DNA of 10,261 nucleotides from positions 1 to 10,261 of the forward strand of contig DASPTT010000022.1 of the NCBI GenBank assembly GCA_035623275.1, read 5' to 3'. Under the pieces are notes generated by a model, which did no database searches, was not told the DNA's origin, and worked only from the letters and a program-made list of their open reading frames with translations. Position numbers and translations under genes: made by a program. Positions 1 to 6,460 of this stretch are shown one piece after another; within the stretch, counting starts at the first letter, position 1, and each line of letters opens with the position of its first letter. This stretch comes from DASPTT01 sp035623275. GTDB taxonomy: Bacteria; Actinomycetota; Acidimicrobiia; Acidimicrobiales; UBA8190.

Positions 1-1
1 G

Positions 2-667
2 GGATGTTTCGTCACCCTGGGCCGGGACAGGCATCCCCCCGGCGTGCCCGCCTGGGGCGCGGCGGTCACCTGGTGCCCTGCGCACAGCCCGTTTCGAAGG
101 GCGGGGGTGCCGTTCCGCCGGAGCGACGCCGCCCTGCGCACGCGGTCCCCCGGACCCGGCCCGCGCCGCGCCGCGGACGTCGACGACCAGGCGCTGGTCG
201 CCGGCCGGGTCACCGCGCCCTATGCGCCCGGCCTGCTGGCCCTCCGCCACGGCGCACTCCTGTCCGACGCCGTGGGCGCGCTGGACCCCGCGCCCGACGT
301 CCTTCTCGTCGACGCCACCGGCCTGGACCATCCCCGCCGCGCGGGCCTGGCCGTCCATCTGGGGGCGGTGCTGGACCTGCCCACGGTCGGCGTCACCCGT
401 CGGCCCCTGGTCGCCGTGGGCGATCCGCCGCCGCTCGCGCGCGGAGCCCGCACCCCGCTGACGCGCGAAGGCGAGGTCGTGGCTCACTGGGTGTGCACGC
501 GGACCGGCGCCCGGCCTGTGGTGGCCCACGCGGCCTGGCGCACCGATCCCGATGCCGCCGTCGCCCTGGTCCTCCTCACCTCCACCGAGGCCGCGCGCAC
601 GCCGGTGCCCGTCCAAGAGGCGCGCCGAGTGGCGCGCGAAGCCCGAGCCCTCGGCGAGGCCCGCTGA
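2..667 (+). CDS. Endonuclease V-like protein, 5'-truncated, active site apparently degenerate
   Basis: The reading frame is already open at the window edge, so the true start lies upstream; a GTG at 44 would remove the first conserved strand and is unlikely. Endonuclease V (Nfi) nicks DNA near deaminated bases such as hypoxanthine. Family motifs seen: the strand-separating wedge PYAPG, a VDATG strand in place of VDGHG, HPRRAGLA, LDLPTVGV and a C-terminal DPDAAV helix. Aligned by eye to E. coli Nfi, the metal/catalytic positions differ: the first Asp (GADV) is Phe at 8-10, the FRE Glu is His at 248-250, and the GHR His is Trp at 536-538; only the Asp at 311-313 remains. About 25 extra Arg/Pro-rich residues sit before the wedge. 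The gene converges on the acidic-protein gene with a 25-base gap. The homology is clear; nuclease activity is doubtful. It may be a binding-only or altered-chemistry subfamily rather than decay, because the frame is intact. Confidence 0.8.
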   Translation, partial: GCFVTLGRDRHPPGVPAWGAAVTWCPAHSPFRRAGVPFRRSDAALRTRSPGPGPRRAADVDDQALVAGRVTAPYAPGLLALRHGALLSDAVGALDPAPDVLLVDATGLDHPRRAGLAVHLGAVLDLPTVGVTRRPLVAVGDPPPLARGARTPLTREGEVVAHWVCTRTGARPVVAHAAWRTDPDAAVALVLLTSTEAARTPVPVQEARRVAREARALGEAR

Positions 668-692
668 AAGAGCGCTCAGCGCGCCGTACCGC

Positions 693-944
693 TCAGCGCC
701 GGTCCTCCTCCGCCTCCGACGGCACCTCGATCGACTGCTCCAGCCAATCGCCCTCGGAGGCGGTCGCCCTGGACCCCGCCGGGCTGGGCACCTGGTCCTC
801 CTCGACCACGATCGACTGTTCGAGCACGTCGGCCTCGGGTCGGTCCGCTCCGGTGTCGGGGGCCTCGTGCACCTCGCCCGGGGATCCACCGGTCGGCGCC
901 TCCGCCTGCTCGGCCACGTCGGCCTCGGGTTTCTCGTCTGCCAT
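693..944 (-). CDS. Small acidic protein with repeated 'EADVxEQ/LEQSI' motif
   Basis: An 83-residue protein, strongly acidic and without hydrophobic segments, so probably cytoplasmic and largely disordered. It carries three related blocks: EADVAEQ near the N-terminus, EADVLEQSIVVE in the middle and DWLEQSIEV near the C-terminus. Short acidic PEADVLEQ-type repeats occur in poorly characterised actinobacterial proteins; I do not know a function. The ATG at 942-944 is preferred over the GTG just before it because GGAGGT at 952-957 lies 7 bases upstream. The stop of the CapA-like gene is 15 bases upstream, so this looks like the last gene of that operon, with its ribosome binding site lying entirely inside the short gap. 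It faces the endonuclease V-like gene tail to tail. The reading frame, ribosome binding site and repeat structure make it a credible gene. Confidence 0.75.
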   Translation of the reverse strand: MADEKPEADVAEQAEAPTGGSPGEVHEAPDTGADRPEADVLEQSIVVEEDQVPSPAGSRATASEGDWLEQSIEVPSEAEEDRR

Positions 945-959
945 CACGTCGACCTCCCA

Positions 960-1910
960 TCACCAGTCGAACACGAGGCGGTCCTGGTCGTCGACCACGT
1001 CGGTGCCCAGCTCCCGGCACGCGGCATGCAGCCTGCTGCGCACCCAGCGCGCGTCGTCACCCACGGCCAGGCGCGTATGGCAGTACTCGAGGGTCAAGGG
1101 CACGGCCTCGAGGCGGCGCGGGCCGTCCGCGTCCAGGGTCACCAGCCACAGGAGCCCGAGGTCGTTGCGCAGCAGCGGGTCGGTCCAGTAGTCGTCGACG
1201 AAGTCGCCCAGGTCGTAGAGGACGCGCCCGGCGAGGCCGTGGAACACGTGGGCCGAGTGCCCGGCGACGAGCGTCGCGCCGGCCTGCTCGAGCGTGGCCG
1301 CGGCGGCGCGGACGTAGGGCTCCGGCCGCGCCGTCATGTTCGGGCCCCAGTGCACGAGGACGATCACGGGCGGCGGACCGGCACCGACGAGACTGGTCAG
1401 CCATCCGGGCACCCCGGCGTGCAGCTCCGCGTGGGCCACTCCGGGCCGATCGGCGCGCGCCGCGTACTCGGCCGGGTGGTCGGTGAACCCCACGACCGCG
1501 ATCCGCTCCCCGGCCACGTCGAGCAGGGCCGGTGCACGGGCCGCCGTCAGGTCAAGGCCCGCGCCCACCCAGGCGATGCCCGCCGCCTCGAGGTGGGCGA
1601 AGGTGTCGACCAGCGCGACCGTGCCGTAGTCCAGCGCGTGGTTGTTGGCCAGGGTCACGCAGCGCGCGCCGAGGGCGCTGAGCGTGTCGACGGCCGCCGG
1701 CGGCGCCCGGAAGAAGAAGGGCTTGGCCGGGTCGGGCCAGCGCTCCCCGCGCTCTGAGATGCAGCACTCCAGGTTGAGGATCGTCATGTCCGCCTCGGCG
1801 GCGACCGCCAGCACCTCGGGCGCCACCAGCGCGGCCTTCGGGTCCTCCTCGAGGCGTTCGGCCACGCCCCGCCCCAGCATCGTGTCGCCGGCGAAGGCGA
1901 TCCGCACCAT
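960..1910 (-). CDS. CapA-like protein (PGA_cap metallophosphatase-fold)
   Basis: A 316-residue member of the CapA/PgsA family named after poly-gamma-glutamate capsule synthesis; most family members have unknown substrates. Motifs in order: AFAGDTMLGR (residues 5-14), NLE (46-48), ANNHALDYG (88-96), VHWGPN (186-191), AGHSAHVFHG (216-225) and YDLGDFVDD (232-240). These are the conserved Asp, Asn and His positions of the calcineurin-like metallophosphatase fold. Unlike Bacillus CapA it starts directly at the first core strand, with no signal peptide or transmembrane anchor, so it probably acts in the cytoplasm. The ATG at 1908-1910 follows a GAGG that overlaps the stop codon of the adenosine-specific-kinase gene, suggesting translational coupling. 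No other capsule or polyglutamate genes (capB, capC) are present, so a capsule role is not supported here; a phosphoesterase of unknown substrate is the safer reading. Confidence 0.88.
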   Translation of the reverse strand: MVRIAFAGDTMLGRGVAERLEEDPKAALVAPEVLAVAAEADMTILNLECCISERGERWPDPAKPFFFRAPPAAVDTLSALGARCVTLANNHALDYGTVALVDTFAHLEAAGIAWVGAGLDLTAARAPALLDVAGERIAVVGFTDHPAEYAARADRPGVAHAELHAGVPGWLTSLVGAGPPPVIVLVHWGPNMTARPEPYVRAAAATLEQAGATLVAGHSAHVFHGLAGRVLYDLGDFVDDYWTDPLLRNDLGLLWLVTLDADGPRRLEAVPLTLEYCHTRLAVGDDARWVRSRLHAACRELGTDVVDDQDRLVFDW

Positions 1911-1922
1911 CGCGCCCGGACC

Positions 1923-2405
1923 TCAGAGCTTGTACCCGATGTCACGCAGGAGCTGGCGGCGCGCCGCGACGTCGGCGTCGTCCTCGACTCCCGCGGGCGA
2001 CGACCCGTCGACCACGCCGAGCACGGCGCGCCCCGACGCCGTCTGGGCCAGCACCACCTCCGCCGGGTTCGCAGTGGCGAAGAAGATGCCGCACACCTCG
2101 GGCACCGCCTTGAGCTGGTTCAGCACGTTCATCGGGTAGCCCTCGCGCAGGAGGACGACGAAGGTGTGACCCGCCCCGATGGCCAGGGCGTTGCGGACGG
2201 CGAGGTCGACCAGCTCCTCGTCGTTGCCCGATCGGCGCACCAGGCAGGGCCCGGACGCCTCGCAGAAGGCGAGCCCGAAGCGCAGGTGCGGGCTCACCCC
2301 GGCGAGCGCCTCGTGGAGATCGTCCACGGACTTGATGAAGTGCGCCTGGCCGAAGACGACGTTGACGTCGTCGGGCTTCTCGACGGGCACCGTCAGCAGC
2401 TCCAT
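1923..2405 (-). CDS. Adenosine-specific kinase family protein (PF04008-type)
   Basis: A 160-residue protein spanning the whole family length. Signatures: VEKPDDVNVVFGQAHFIK (residues 8-25), LRFGLAFCEASGP (41-53), GNDEELVDLA (60-69), AIGAGHTFVV (75-84), PMNVLN (91-96), FFATANPAEVV (108-118), GRAVLGVVDG (125-134) and the terminal RDIGYKL. The family is best known from archaea and thermophilic bacteria; the name rests on structural and limited biochemical work, so the physiological substrate is uncertain. It is probably a soluble, compact, oligomeric nucleoside-binding protein. The ATG at 2403-2405 is supported by AAGGAG six bases upstream; the longer open frame upstream is only the shadow of the Prim-Pol gene. 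A 19-base tandem repeat lies right upstream of its ribosome binding site. The CapA-like gene follows after 12 bases, indicating co-transcription. Confidence 0.92.
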   Translation of the reverse strand: MELLTVPVEKPDDVNVVFGQAHFIKSVDDLHEALAGVSPHLRFGLAFCEASGPCLVRRSGNDEELVDLAVRNALAIGAGHTFVVLLREGYPMNVLNQLKAVPEVCGIFFATANPAEVVLAQTASGRAVLGVVDGSSPAGVEDDADVAARRQLLRDIGYKL

Positions 2406-2417
2406 GCCTGTCTCCTT

Positions 2418-2455
2418 CGCCGGTCGACGACACGTCCGCCGGTCGACGACGCGTC
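2418..2455 (-). repeat. Two tandem copies of a 19-base unit upstream of the adenosine-specific-kinase gene
   Basis: CGCCGGTCGACGACACGTC at 2418-2436 is followed directly by CGCCGGTCGACGACGCGTC at 2437-2455, differing at one base. Each unit contains the palindrome GTCGAC. The pair sits in the 103-base gap between the Prim-Pol stop and the kinase start, just upstream of the kinase ribosome binding site (about 2411-2416). It could be an operator, a 5'-leader element or a chance duplication; nothing in the sequence decides. Confidence 0.6.
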
Positions 2456-2462
2456 CGAGCGT

Positions 2463-2476
2463 GCCGGGCCCCCGGC
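2463..2476 (-). terminator. Possible GC-rich hairpin after the Prim-Pol/HIRAN gene
   Basis: GCCGG (2463-2467) pairs with CCGGC (2472-2476) around a four-base loop, about 33 bases past the Prim-Pol stop on the minus strand. There is no T-run after it, and short GC hairpins arise easily at this composition, so a terminator role is tentative. Confidence 0.2.
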
Positions 2477-2508
2477 CCCGACGCCAGAGGCCTTGGTCCC
2501 GGCCCTGC

Positions 2509-3825
2509 TCAGGCCCCGGGCGCGCCCGGCGCCGGCCGCCCGGGCGGGGGCCCGAGCACCAAGCGCACACCGAAGAACCCGACCTCGCCGTGCTCGCGCT
2601 CCCAGCCGCCGACGACGGTGGCCGAGGCGGTCGCCTCGCCCCAGCGCGCCCGGGCGGTGCGCACCCACGGGCCGTAGCGGGCGGCGTCCTCGCGTCCCAG
2701 GTACCCCACGGTGCGCCCCGCGATGTGCACGGCGATGGCCTGGGTGTCGGCCGGGTTGTCCGGTTCGGGCACCAGGTGGGCCACCACCGCCATGCGCACC
2801 CCGCCGTAGTGGCGACGACCCCCGGTGAGCCCGAGGAGCGTGTCCTGGAAGGACGCCTCCCCGACGACCCGGACGACCTCGGTGCCGGGCAGGGTGACCG
2901 CCTCCGGCGCAGGCTGGCCAGGCGGTGCGCGCCCCGGTGCCGGGGCCGTCCTGGTGGGCGCGGGGCTCGTGGAGCGGCCGGGCGCAGACACCAGACGCCG
3001 CAGCCGTCCGCTGCCCCCGCCGCGTCCGCACCCGAAGCAGTAGAAGCGGCACCCCTCGGCGTCGATGTGCAGCGACGGATGGTGGTCGGGATGGAACGGG
3101 CACAGGTAGTTGTGGTCGCCCGGGCGCAGCTCCACGCCCACCCGGTGCCACAAGGACGCGAACTCCGCCCGCTCGCCCGCGGTGCGCACCGGGGGAGTGT
3201 CCGAGCGCACCCCGGCCCGCGCCGGGCCGGGTCCCGCGTCCCGGGCCATGGCGACGAGCCAGGCCGGCGCATCCGCCAGCCCCACCTCGTCCGGCGCGCA
3301 CCCCACCTCCCAGGTGTACGCCCGACCCGACACGTGGATGCTCGGCGGGCACACGACGAGCCCGCCGTCGGCCTTGACGTCGAGGCCGGCGGCCACGGGC
3401 CGGCTCGGCACGGCCGGCCCCGGGTGGCGGAAGTACAGGTGCTGGCCGCCGCCACCCGTCAGCGCCTCGACGGTGTGAGGCAGGGGTCCGTGGAGCGCCT
3501 CGAACCCCGCCAGCGTGTCCCCGCCCCCGTGACGGGGGTCCACGTCGAGCACGACGAGACCGGACACGGCGCCCGTGACGACGCCGACATTGGCGCGCGG
3601 CCAGACCCGCCACCAGCGCCGCACCCGCTCACGGTCGGCCCGGTGCGTCATGTACGGCTTCCAGGCGATGCGGGTGTGCTTGCCCGGGGCCGCGCACTCG
3701 GGATCACCGCAGCTGCAGCGCCCGCCGGCCGCGCCGTGCAGGGGCACCACCGACCATCCCCGGTCCACCGCGTCGAGCGCGGCATCCGCGCACGGCCTCG
3801 CGTGCGCCGGCGCGACGACCTCCAC
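2509..3825 (-). CDS. Prim-Pol (archaeo-eukaryotic primase) with CHC2-type zinc finger and HIRAN domain
   Basis: A 438-residue protein with three domains. Residues 12-195 are a bifunctional primase/polymerase (Prim-Pol, AEP superfamily): GWSVVPL (23-29), a Cys-rich insert with C37, C39, C44 and H50, and VVLDVDPRHGG (91-101) giving metal ligands D94 and D96. They continue with GGGGQHLYF (124-132) giving H129 and GLDVKADGG (147-155) giving D149, so all three AEP catalytic motifs are intact. Residues 226-280 hold a DnaG-like zinc finger, C242-x2-H245 and C263-x2-C266. After a Pro-rich linker, residues 316-425 resemble HIRAN (EPDNPAD at 354-360, IAVHIAGRTVGYL at 364-376), a domain that in HLTF binds 3' single-stranded DNA ends. 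No TOPRIM or helicase domain follows. The GTG at 3823-3825 is chosen because it keeps the whole Prim-Pol N-terminus; an ATG at 3836 is out of frame. Likely role (inference): primer synthesis or gap-filling at damaged ends or in a mobile replicon. Confidence 0.88.
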   Translation of the reverse strand: MEVVAPAHARPCADAALDAVDRGWSVVPLHGAAGGRCSCGDPECAAPGKHTRIAWKPYMTHRADRERVRRWWRVWPRANVGVVTGAVSGLVVLDVDPRHGGGDTLAGFEALHGPLPHTVEALTGGGGQHLYFRHPGPAVPSRPVAAGLDVKADGGLVVCPPSIHVSGRAYTWEVGCAPDEVGLADAPAWLVAMARDAGPGPARAGVRSDTPPVRTAGERAEFASLWHRVGVELRPGDHNYLCPFHPDHHPSLHIDAEGCRFYCFGCGRGGGSGRLRRLVSAPGRSTSPAPTRTAPAPGRAPPGQPAPEAVTLPGTEVVRVVGEASFQDTLLGLTGGRRHYGGVRMAVVAHLVPEPDNPADTQAIAVHIAGRTVGYLGREDAARYGPWVRTARARWGEATASATVVGGWEREHGEVGFFGVRLVLGPPPGRPAPGAPGA

Positions 3826-3827
3826 GA

Positions 3828-3867
3828 CCCCAGCATGGGGCCCCGCCCCGCGGCCACCAAGGGGCGG
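3828..3867 (-). promoter_or_regulatory. Two hairpins in the 45-base gap before the Prim-Pol gene
   Basis: CCCCA (3828-3832) pairs with TGGGG (3836-3840) around a GCA loop, ending three bases from the GTG start. Next to it CCGCCCC (3843-3849) pairs with GGGGCGG (3861-3867) around 11 bases, just after the lipoprotein stop. The outer hairpin could end the upstream message; the inner one would enclose the only G-rich stretch that could serve as a ribosome binding site. Function is inferred, and the high GC content makes chance pairing likely. Confidence 0.3.
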
Positions 3868-3870
3868 AAG

Positions 3871-4689
3871 TCACCGCAGGGCGAAGTTCTCGACCCAGAC
3901 CTCGAGACCGTCGGGATCCACGATCAGGGTGTGGATGTACCCCGACGGGAGTGCGGAGACGTCGATCCCCTCCCCTTCCCCTCCGGGATGGCCGTGGCGG
4001 CCGATCCACGTGACCCTGCCGTTGGCCAGGCTGACCCGATAGAGGTCGTTGGCGGGGTCGGACGTCGAGAGCCAGATGCTCCCGGCCCCGACGCTCGCGC
4101 CCTGGACGTGGTGCACGAGGGTGGAGAGCGGCAACGGAGGGAGGGGCCGCCACCCGTGCGCCACGTCGTAGCGCAGGAGGCTGCTGCCGTCGAAGCCGTC
4201 CATCGAGTAGGCGACCAGGCTCGCGGGATCGACCGCCACGAACGAATTCTGGTGCTGGGGCACCACCACGGCGTCCAAGAACGCGAGCGTGGCGGCGTCG
4301 TAGCGGGCGGTCGCCTGCTCTCCCTTGGCGTAGTCGGGCTGCTCGAAGGGGACGTAGACCACGTCGCCCACGACGTCGATGTCGCCGAGGTGGTCGTAGC
4401 CCTGGGCGCGCCAGGCCGGAGGGATCGCCGGCTGGTTCCGCACCAGGACGTGGAAGTGCTCGTCCGTCCGCACCAGGCGATCGGAGCCCGGGACGGGGAG
4501 ATTGGTCCCCGACAGGATCCATCCGCCGGGCACCCGGGCGATCCCCTGGTCGTAGAGGAACGAGATGGCGGTCTGGGAGACGAGGCGGATGGCCGGCTGC
4601 GGCCCGGGTGCAGGGCCACCGCCGCAGCCACCGAGCACGGCGAGCGCGGCGAGCGCGGCGGCGAGCGCCCACGGCCTCGAGGCGGTCAC
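3871..4689 (-). CDS. Lipoprotein with probable beta-propeller repeat fold
   Basis: A 272-residue protein with a lipoprotein signal: a short n-region with Arg, a run of Ala/Leu, and lipobox LGGC with Cys22 followed by GGGP. The mature part has recurring short beta-strand blocks separated by loops, each ending in a hydrophobic strand: HLGDIDVVGDVVYVP, ATARYDAATLAFLDA, FVAVDPASLVAYSMDG, GASVGAGSIWLSTSD and LYRVSLANGRVTWIG. This resembles an extracytoplasmic beta-propeller of the YncE-like kind, but I recognise no specific family or active site. The start is ambiguous: a GTG at 4687-4689 or a TTG at 4696-4698 that would overlap the MFS stop as TTGA and add three residues including an Arg; neither has a clear ribosome binding site. 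The immediate adjacency to the exporter gene implies one transcript; a functional link to export is conjecture. Confidence 0.78.
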   Translation of the reverse strand: MTASRPWALAAALAALAVLGGCGGGPAPGPQPAIRLVSQTAISFLYDQGIARVPGGWILSGTNLPVPGSDRLVRTDEHFHVLVRNQPAIPPAWRAQGYDHLGDIDVVGDVVYVPFEQPDYAKGEQATARYDAATLAFLDAVVVPQHQNSFVAVDPASLVAYSMDGFDGSSLLRYDVAHGWRPLPPLPLSTLVHHVQGASVGAGSIWLSTSDPANDLYRVSLANGRVTWIGRHGHPGGEGEGIDVSALPSGYIHTLIVDPDGLEVWVENFALR

Positions 4690-4694
4690 CCGGG

Positions 4695-6305
4695 TCAAGG
4701 GCGAGGCGGGCGGCGCGTGCTCTCGGCGACGCGGCCGGCCTCCTCCGGGAGGCGAGCGGGGCCGCCGGGCCGGTTGGGGAGCACGGCGAGCACGACCACC
4801 CCGGCGACACCCACGATGACGGCCGCGATGACGAGCCCGAGGTCCATGCCCGACACGAACCCCCGCCGGGCGGCGTCGGCCAGCAGGACGCCGGCCTTGC
4901 CCGGCACCCGCTGGGCCACGGCCAGGGCGCCGCCCAGCGAGCCGAGGATCAGGTGCTCGATGGCCGGCGGGATCGGCTGGTGGGCGAGGAGCGGGGTCAT
5001 GTAGTCCTGGTAGCGAATGGCGAGGGCGGTGCCGAGCACCGCCACGCCGAGCGCCCCGCCCACCTGCATGGAGGTGTCGCTGGTGGCGGAGCCCACCCCG
5101 GCCTCCTCGATGGGCAGCGAGCCCATGATCGAATCCGTCGACGGCGCCAGGGCCAGGCCCACGCCCACGCCCATCATGATGAAGTCCGGCAGCGCATCGC
5201 GGTAGGTGTCGTGCACCGTCGTGCGGGACAGGAGCCCGAGGCCCACGGCCACGAGCAGGAGCCCCCCGGACACCACCGGCTTCGTGCCCAGGCGCCGGAC
5301 CAGCACGACCGACAGCGGCGCCACCACGAGGAGCACCAGGGCCACGGGTCCGATGGCCAGGCCCGTCTTGAGGGGGCTGAAGCCGAGGCAGAACTGCAGG
5401 TACTGGGTCAGGAGGAAGAACAGGCCGAGGAGCGCGAAGAGGACGAGGGCCAGCGACCCGATCGCCGCGCTGTAGCGCCGGTTGGCGAAGAACCGCATGG
5501 GCAGCATCGGATGGTCGCTGTGCCGCTCCCAGACGACGAAGGCGCCCACCAGCACCGCGGCACCGGCGAAGGCGCCGAGGGTCACCGGCGAGGTCCACGA
5601 TCGGTTCGGGGCCTCGATGATCGCCCACAACAACAGGCCGAGGCCCAGGATCGACAGGACGGCGCCGACGGGGTCCGCCCGCTTGGCCGACGGGTTCTTG
5701 GAGTTCGGGACCAGGAACGCCGCTGCGACCAGGCCGGCCAGCGCGATGGGCACGTTGATGAGGAACACCGATCCCCACCAGTAGTGCACCAGCAAGAAGC
5801 CGCCGAGGATCGGGCCGATGGCGACCCCGAGCCCTGCGGTCCCCGACCAGAAGCCGATGGCGCGCGCACGGTCACGCTCCGCCACGAACACGTTGGTGAG
5901 GATCGAAAGGGTGCACGGCATCAGCGCCGCGGCCCCGACGCCCATGACGGCGCGCGCCGCCGTGAGCCGGTCCGGGCTGCCCGACCACGCGGCCAGGGCC
6001 GAGCCCGCGCCGAAGACGACGAGGCCCCCCATGAACACCCACTTGCGCCCGACCCGGTCGCCCAGCGCCCCGAGCGTGAGCAGCAGGCCGGCGAACACCA
6101 CCGCGTAGGCGTCGACGATCCACTGCAGCTGGGTCGAGGTGGCGTGCAGGCTGCGCACGATCGACGGCAGGGCGACGTTGAGGATGGTGCTGTCGAGGCT
6201 GATCAAGAGGAGGGTCACGCAGAGCACGGCCAGCGTGACCCAGCGCCAGCGGCCGTGGTCCCGCGTCCCCCGGCTGGCTGGCGATGTCACCGAGGTCGCC
6301 GTCAT
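4695..6305 (-). CDS. MFS multidrug exporter, DHA2 (EmrB/QacA) family
   Basis: A 536-residue integral membrane protein, close to the usual length for the 14-helix DHA2 proton-antiport exporters. Helix 1 carries LDSTILNVALPSI (residues 38-50), the DHA2 motif D1; the loop between helices 2 and 3 has GDRVGRK (82-88), motif A; helix 5 has GTAGLGVAIGPILGG (155-169), the antiporter motif C. About 14 hydrophobic segments follow in order, and the C-terminal tail is basic and Pro-rich. The substrate cannot be read from the sequence; drugs, dyes or endogenous metabolites are all possible. The ATG at 6303-6305 has GAGGAG five bases upstream; a longer open frame to 6665 runs through the divergent spacer into the opposite gene and is rejected. 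It is the first gene of the leftward run and diverges from the L,D-transpeptidase gene; no TetR or MarR regulator gene is adjacent within the window. Confidence 0.93.
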   Translation of the reverse strand: MTATSVTSPASRGTRDHGRWRWVTLAVLCVTLLLISLDSTILNVALPSIVRSLHATSTQLQWIVDAYAVVFAGLLLTLGALGDRVGRKWVFMGGLVVFGAGSALAAWSGSPDRLTAARAVMGVGAAALMPCTLSILTNVFVAERDRARAIGFWSGTAGLGVAIGPILGGFLLVHYWWGSVFLINVPIALAGLVAAAFLVPNSKNPSAKRADPVGAVLSILGLGLLLWAIIEAPNRSWTSPVTLGAFAGAAVLVGAFVVWERHSDHPMLPMRFFANRRYSAAIGSLALVLFALLGLFFLLTQYLQFCLGFSPLKTGLAIGPVALVLLVVAPLSVVLVRRLGTKPVVSGGLLLVAVGLGLLSRTTVHDTYRDALPDFIMMGVGVGLALAPSTDSIMGSLPIEEAGVGSATSDTSMQVGGALGVAVLGTALAIRYQDYMTPLLAHQPIPPAIEHLILGSLGGALAVAQRVPGKAGVLLADAARRGFVSGMDLGLVIAAVIVGVAGVVVLAVLPNRPGGPARLPEEAGRVAESTRRPPRP

Positions 6306-6460
6306 GCCTGCTCCTCGTCGTCGTCGACGTCCGCCATCACGGCCAGAGCCAGGGTTCCGATCCTCCTCGGTCGGCCCACCGGCCACAGTACCGACGCCGG
6401 GGCGGGTTCGGAGACCTTCGGCTCTCCCGCGTGCCACCGGCGCGGCGCACCATCGAGAAG
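6306..6460. other. Divergent intergenic spacer between exporter and transpeptidase genes
   Basis: This 155-base stretch must hold the promoters of both divergent genes. It contains the exporter ribosome binding site and a short GTC/GAC triplet run near 6315-6331. I could not identify a convincing -10/-35 pair for either strand, nor a clear regulator palindrome. Confidence 0.5.

Noticed and set aside
674..699. A nine-base direct repeat GCTCAGCGC at 674-682 and 691-699 between the convergent genes
   Set aside because: It is short, overlaps the stop of the acidic-protein gene, and is likely by chance at this GC content; it forms no clear terminator.
4..1191. A 395-codon plus-strand frame overlapping the endonuclease V-like and CapA-like genes
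   Set aside because: It crosses two recognisable genes in the wrong frame and contains no motifs.
2406..3455. Extension of the adenosine-specific-kinase frame upstream through the Prim-Pol gene
   Set aside because: The family begins at the ATG at 2405 with a good ribosome binding site; the extension is out-of-frame Prim-Pol sequence.
2509..3825. DnaG-type primase as the identity of the zinc-finger protein
   Set aside because: There is no TOPRIM domain; the catalytic motifs are of the AEP/Prim-Pol type.
2179..5004. A 941-codon open frame on the plus strand across four minus-strand genes
   Set aside because: It is the antisense shadow of high-GC genes with strong third-position bias; it is rich in Arg, Gly, Ala and Pro with no domain motifs, while the opposite strand encodes recognisable proteins.
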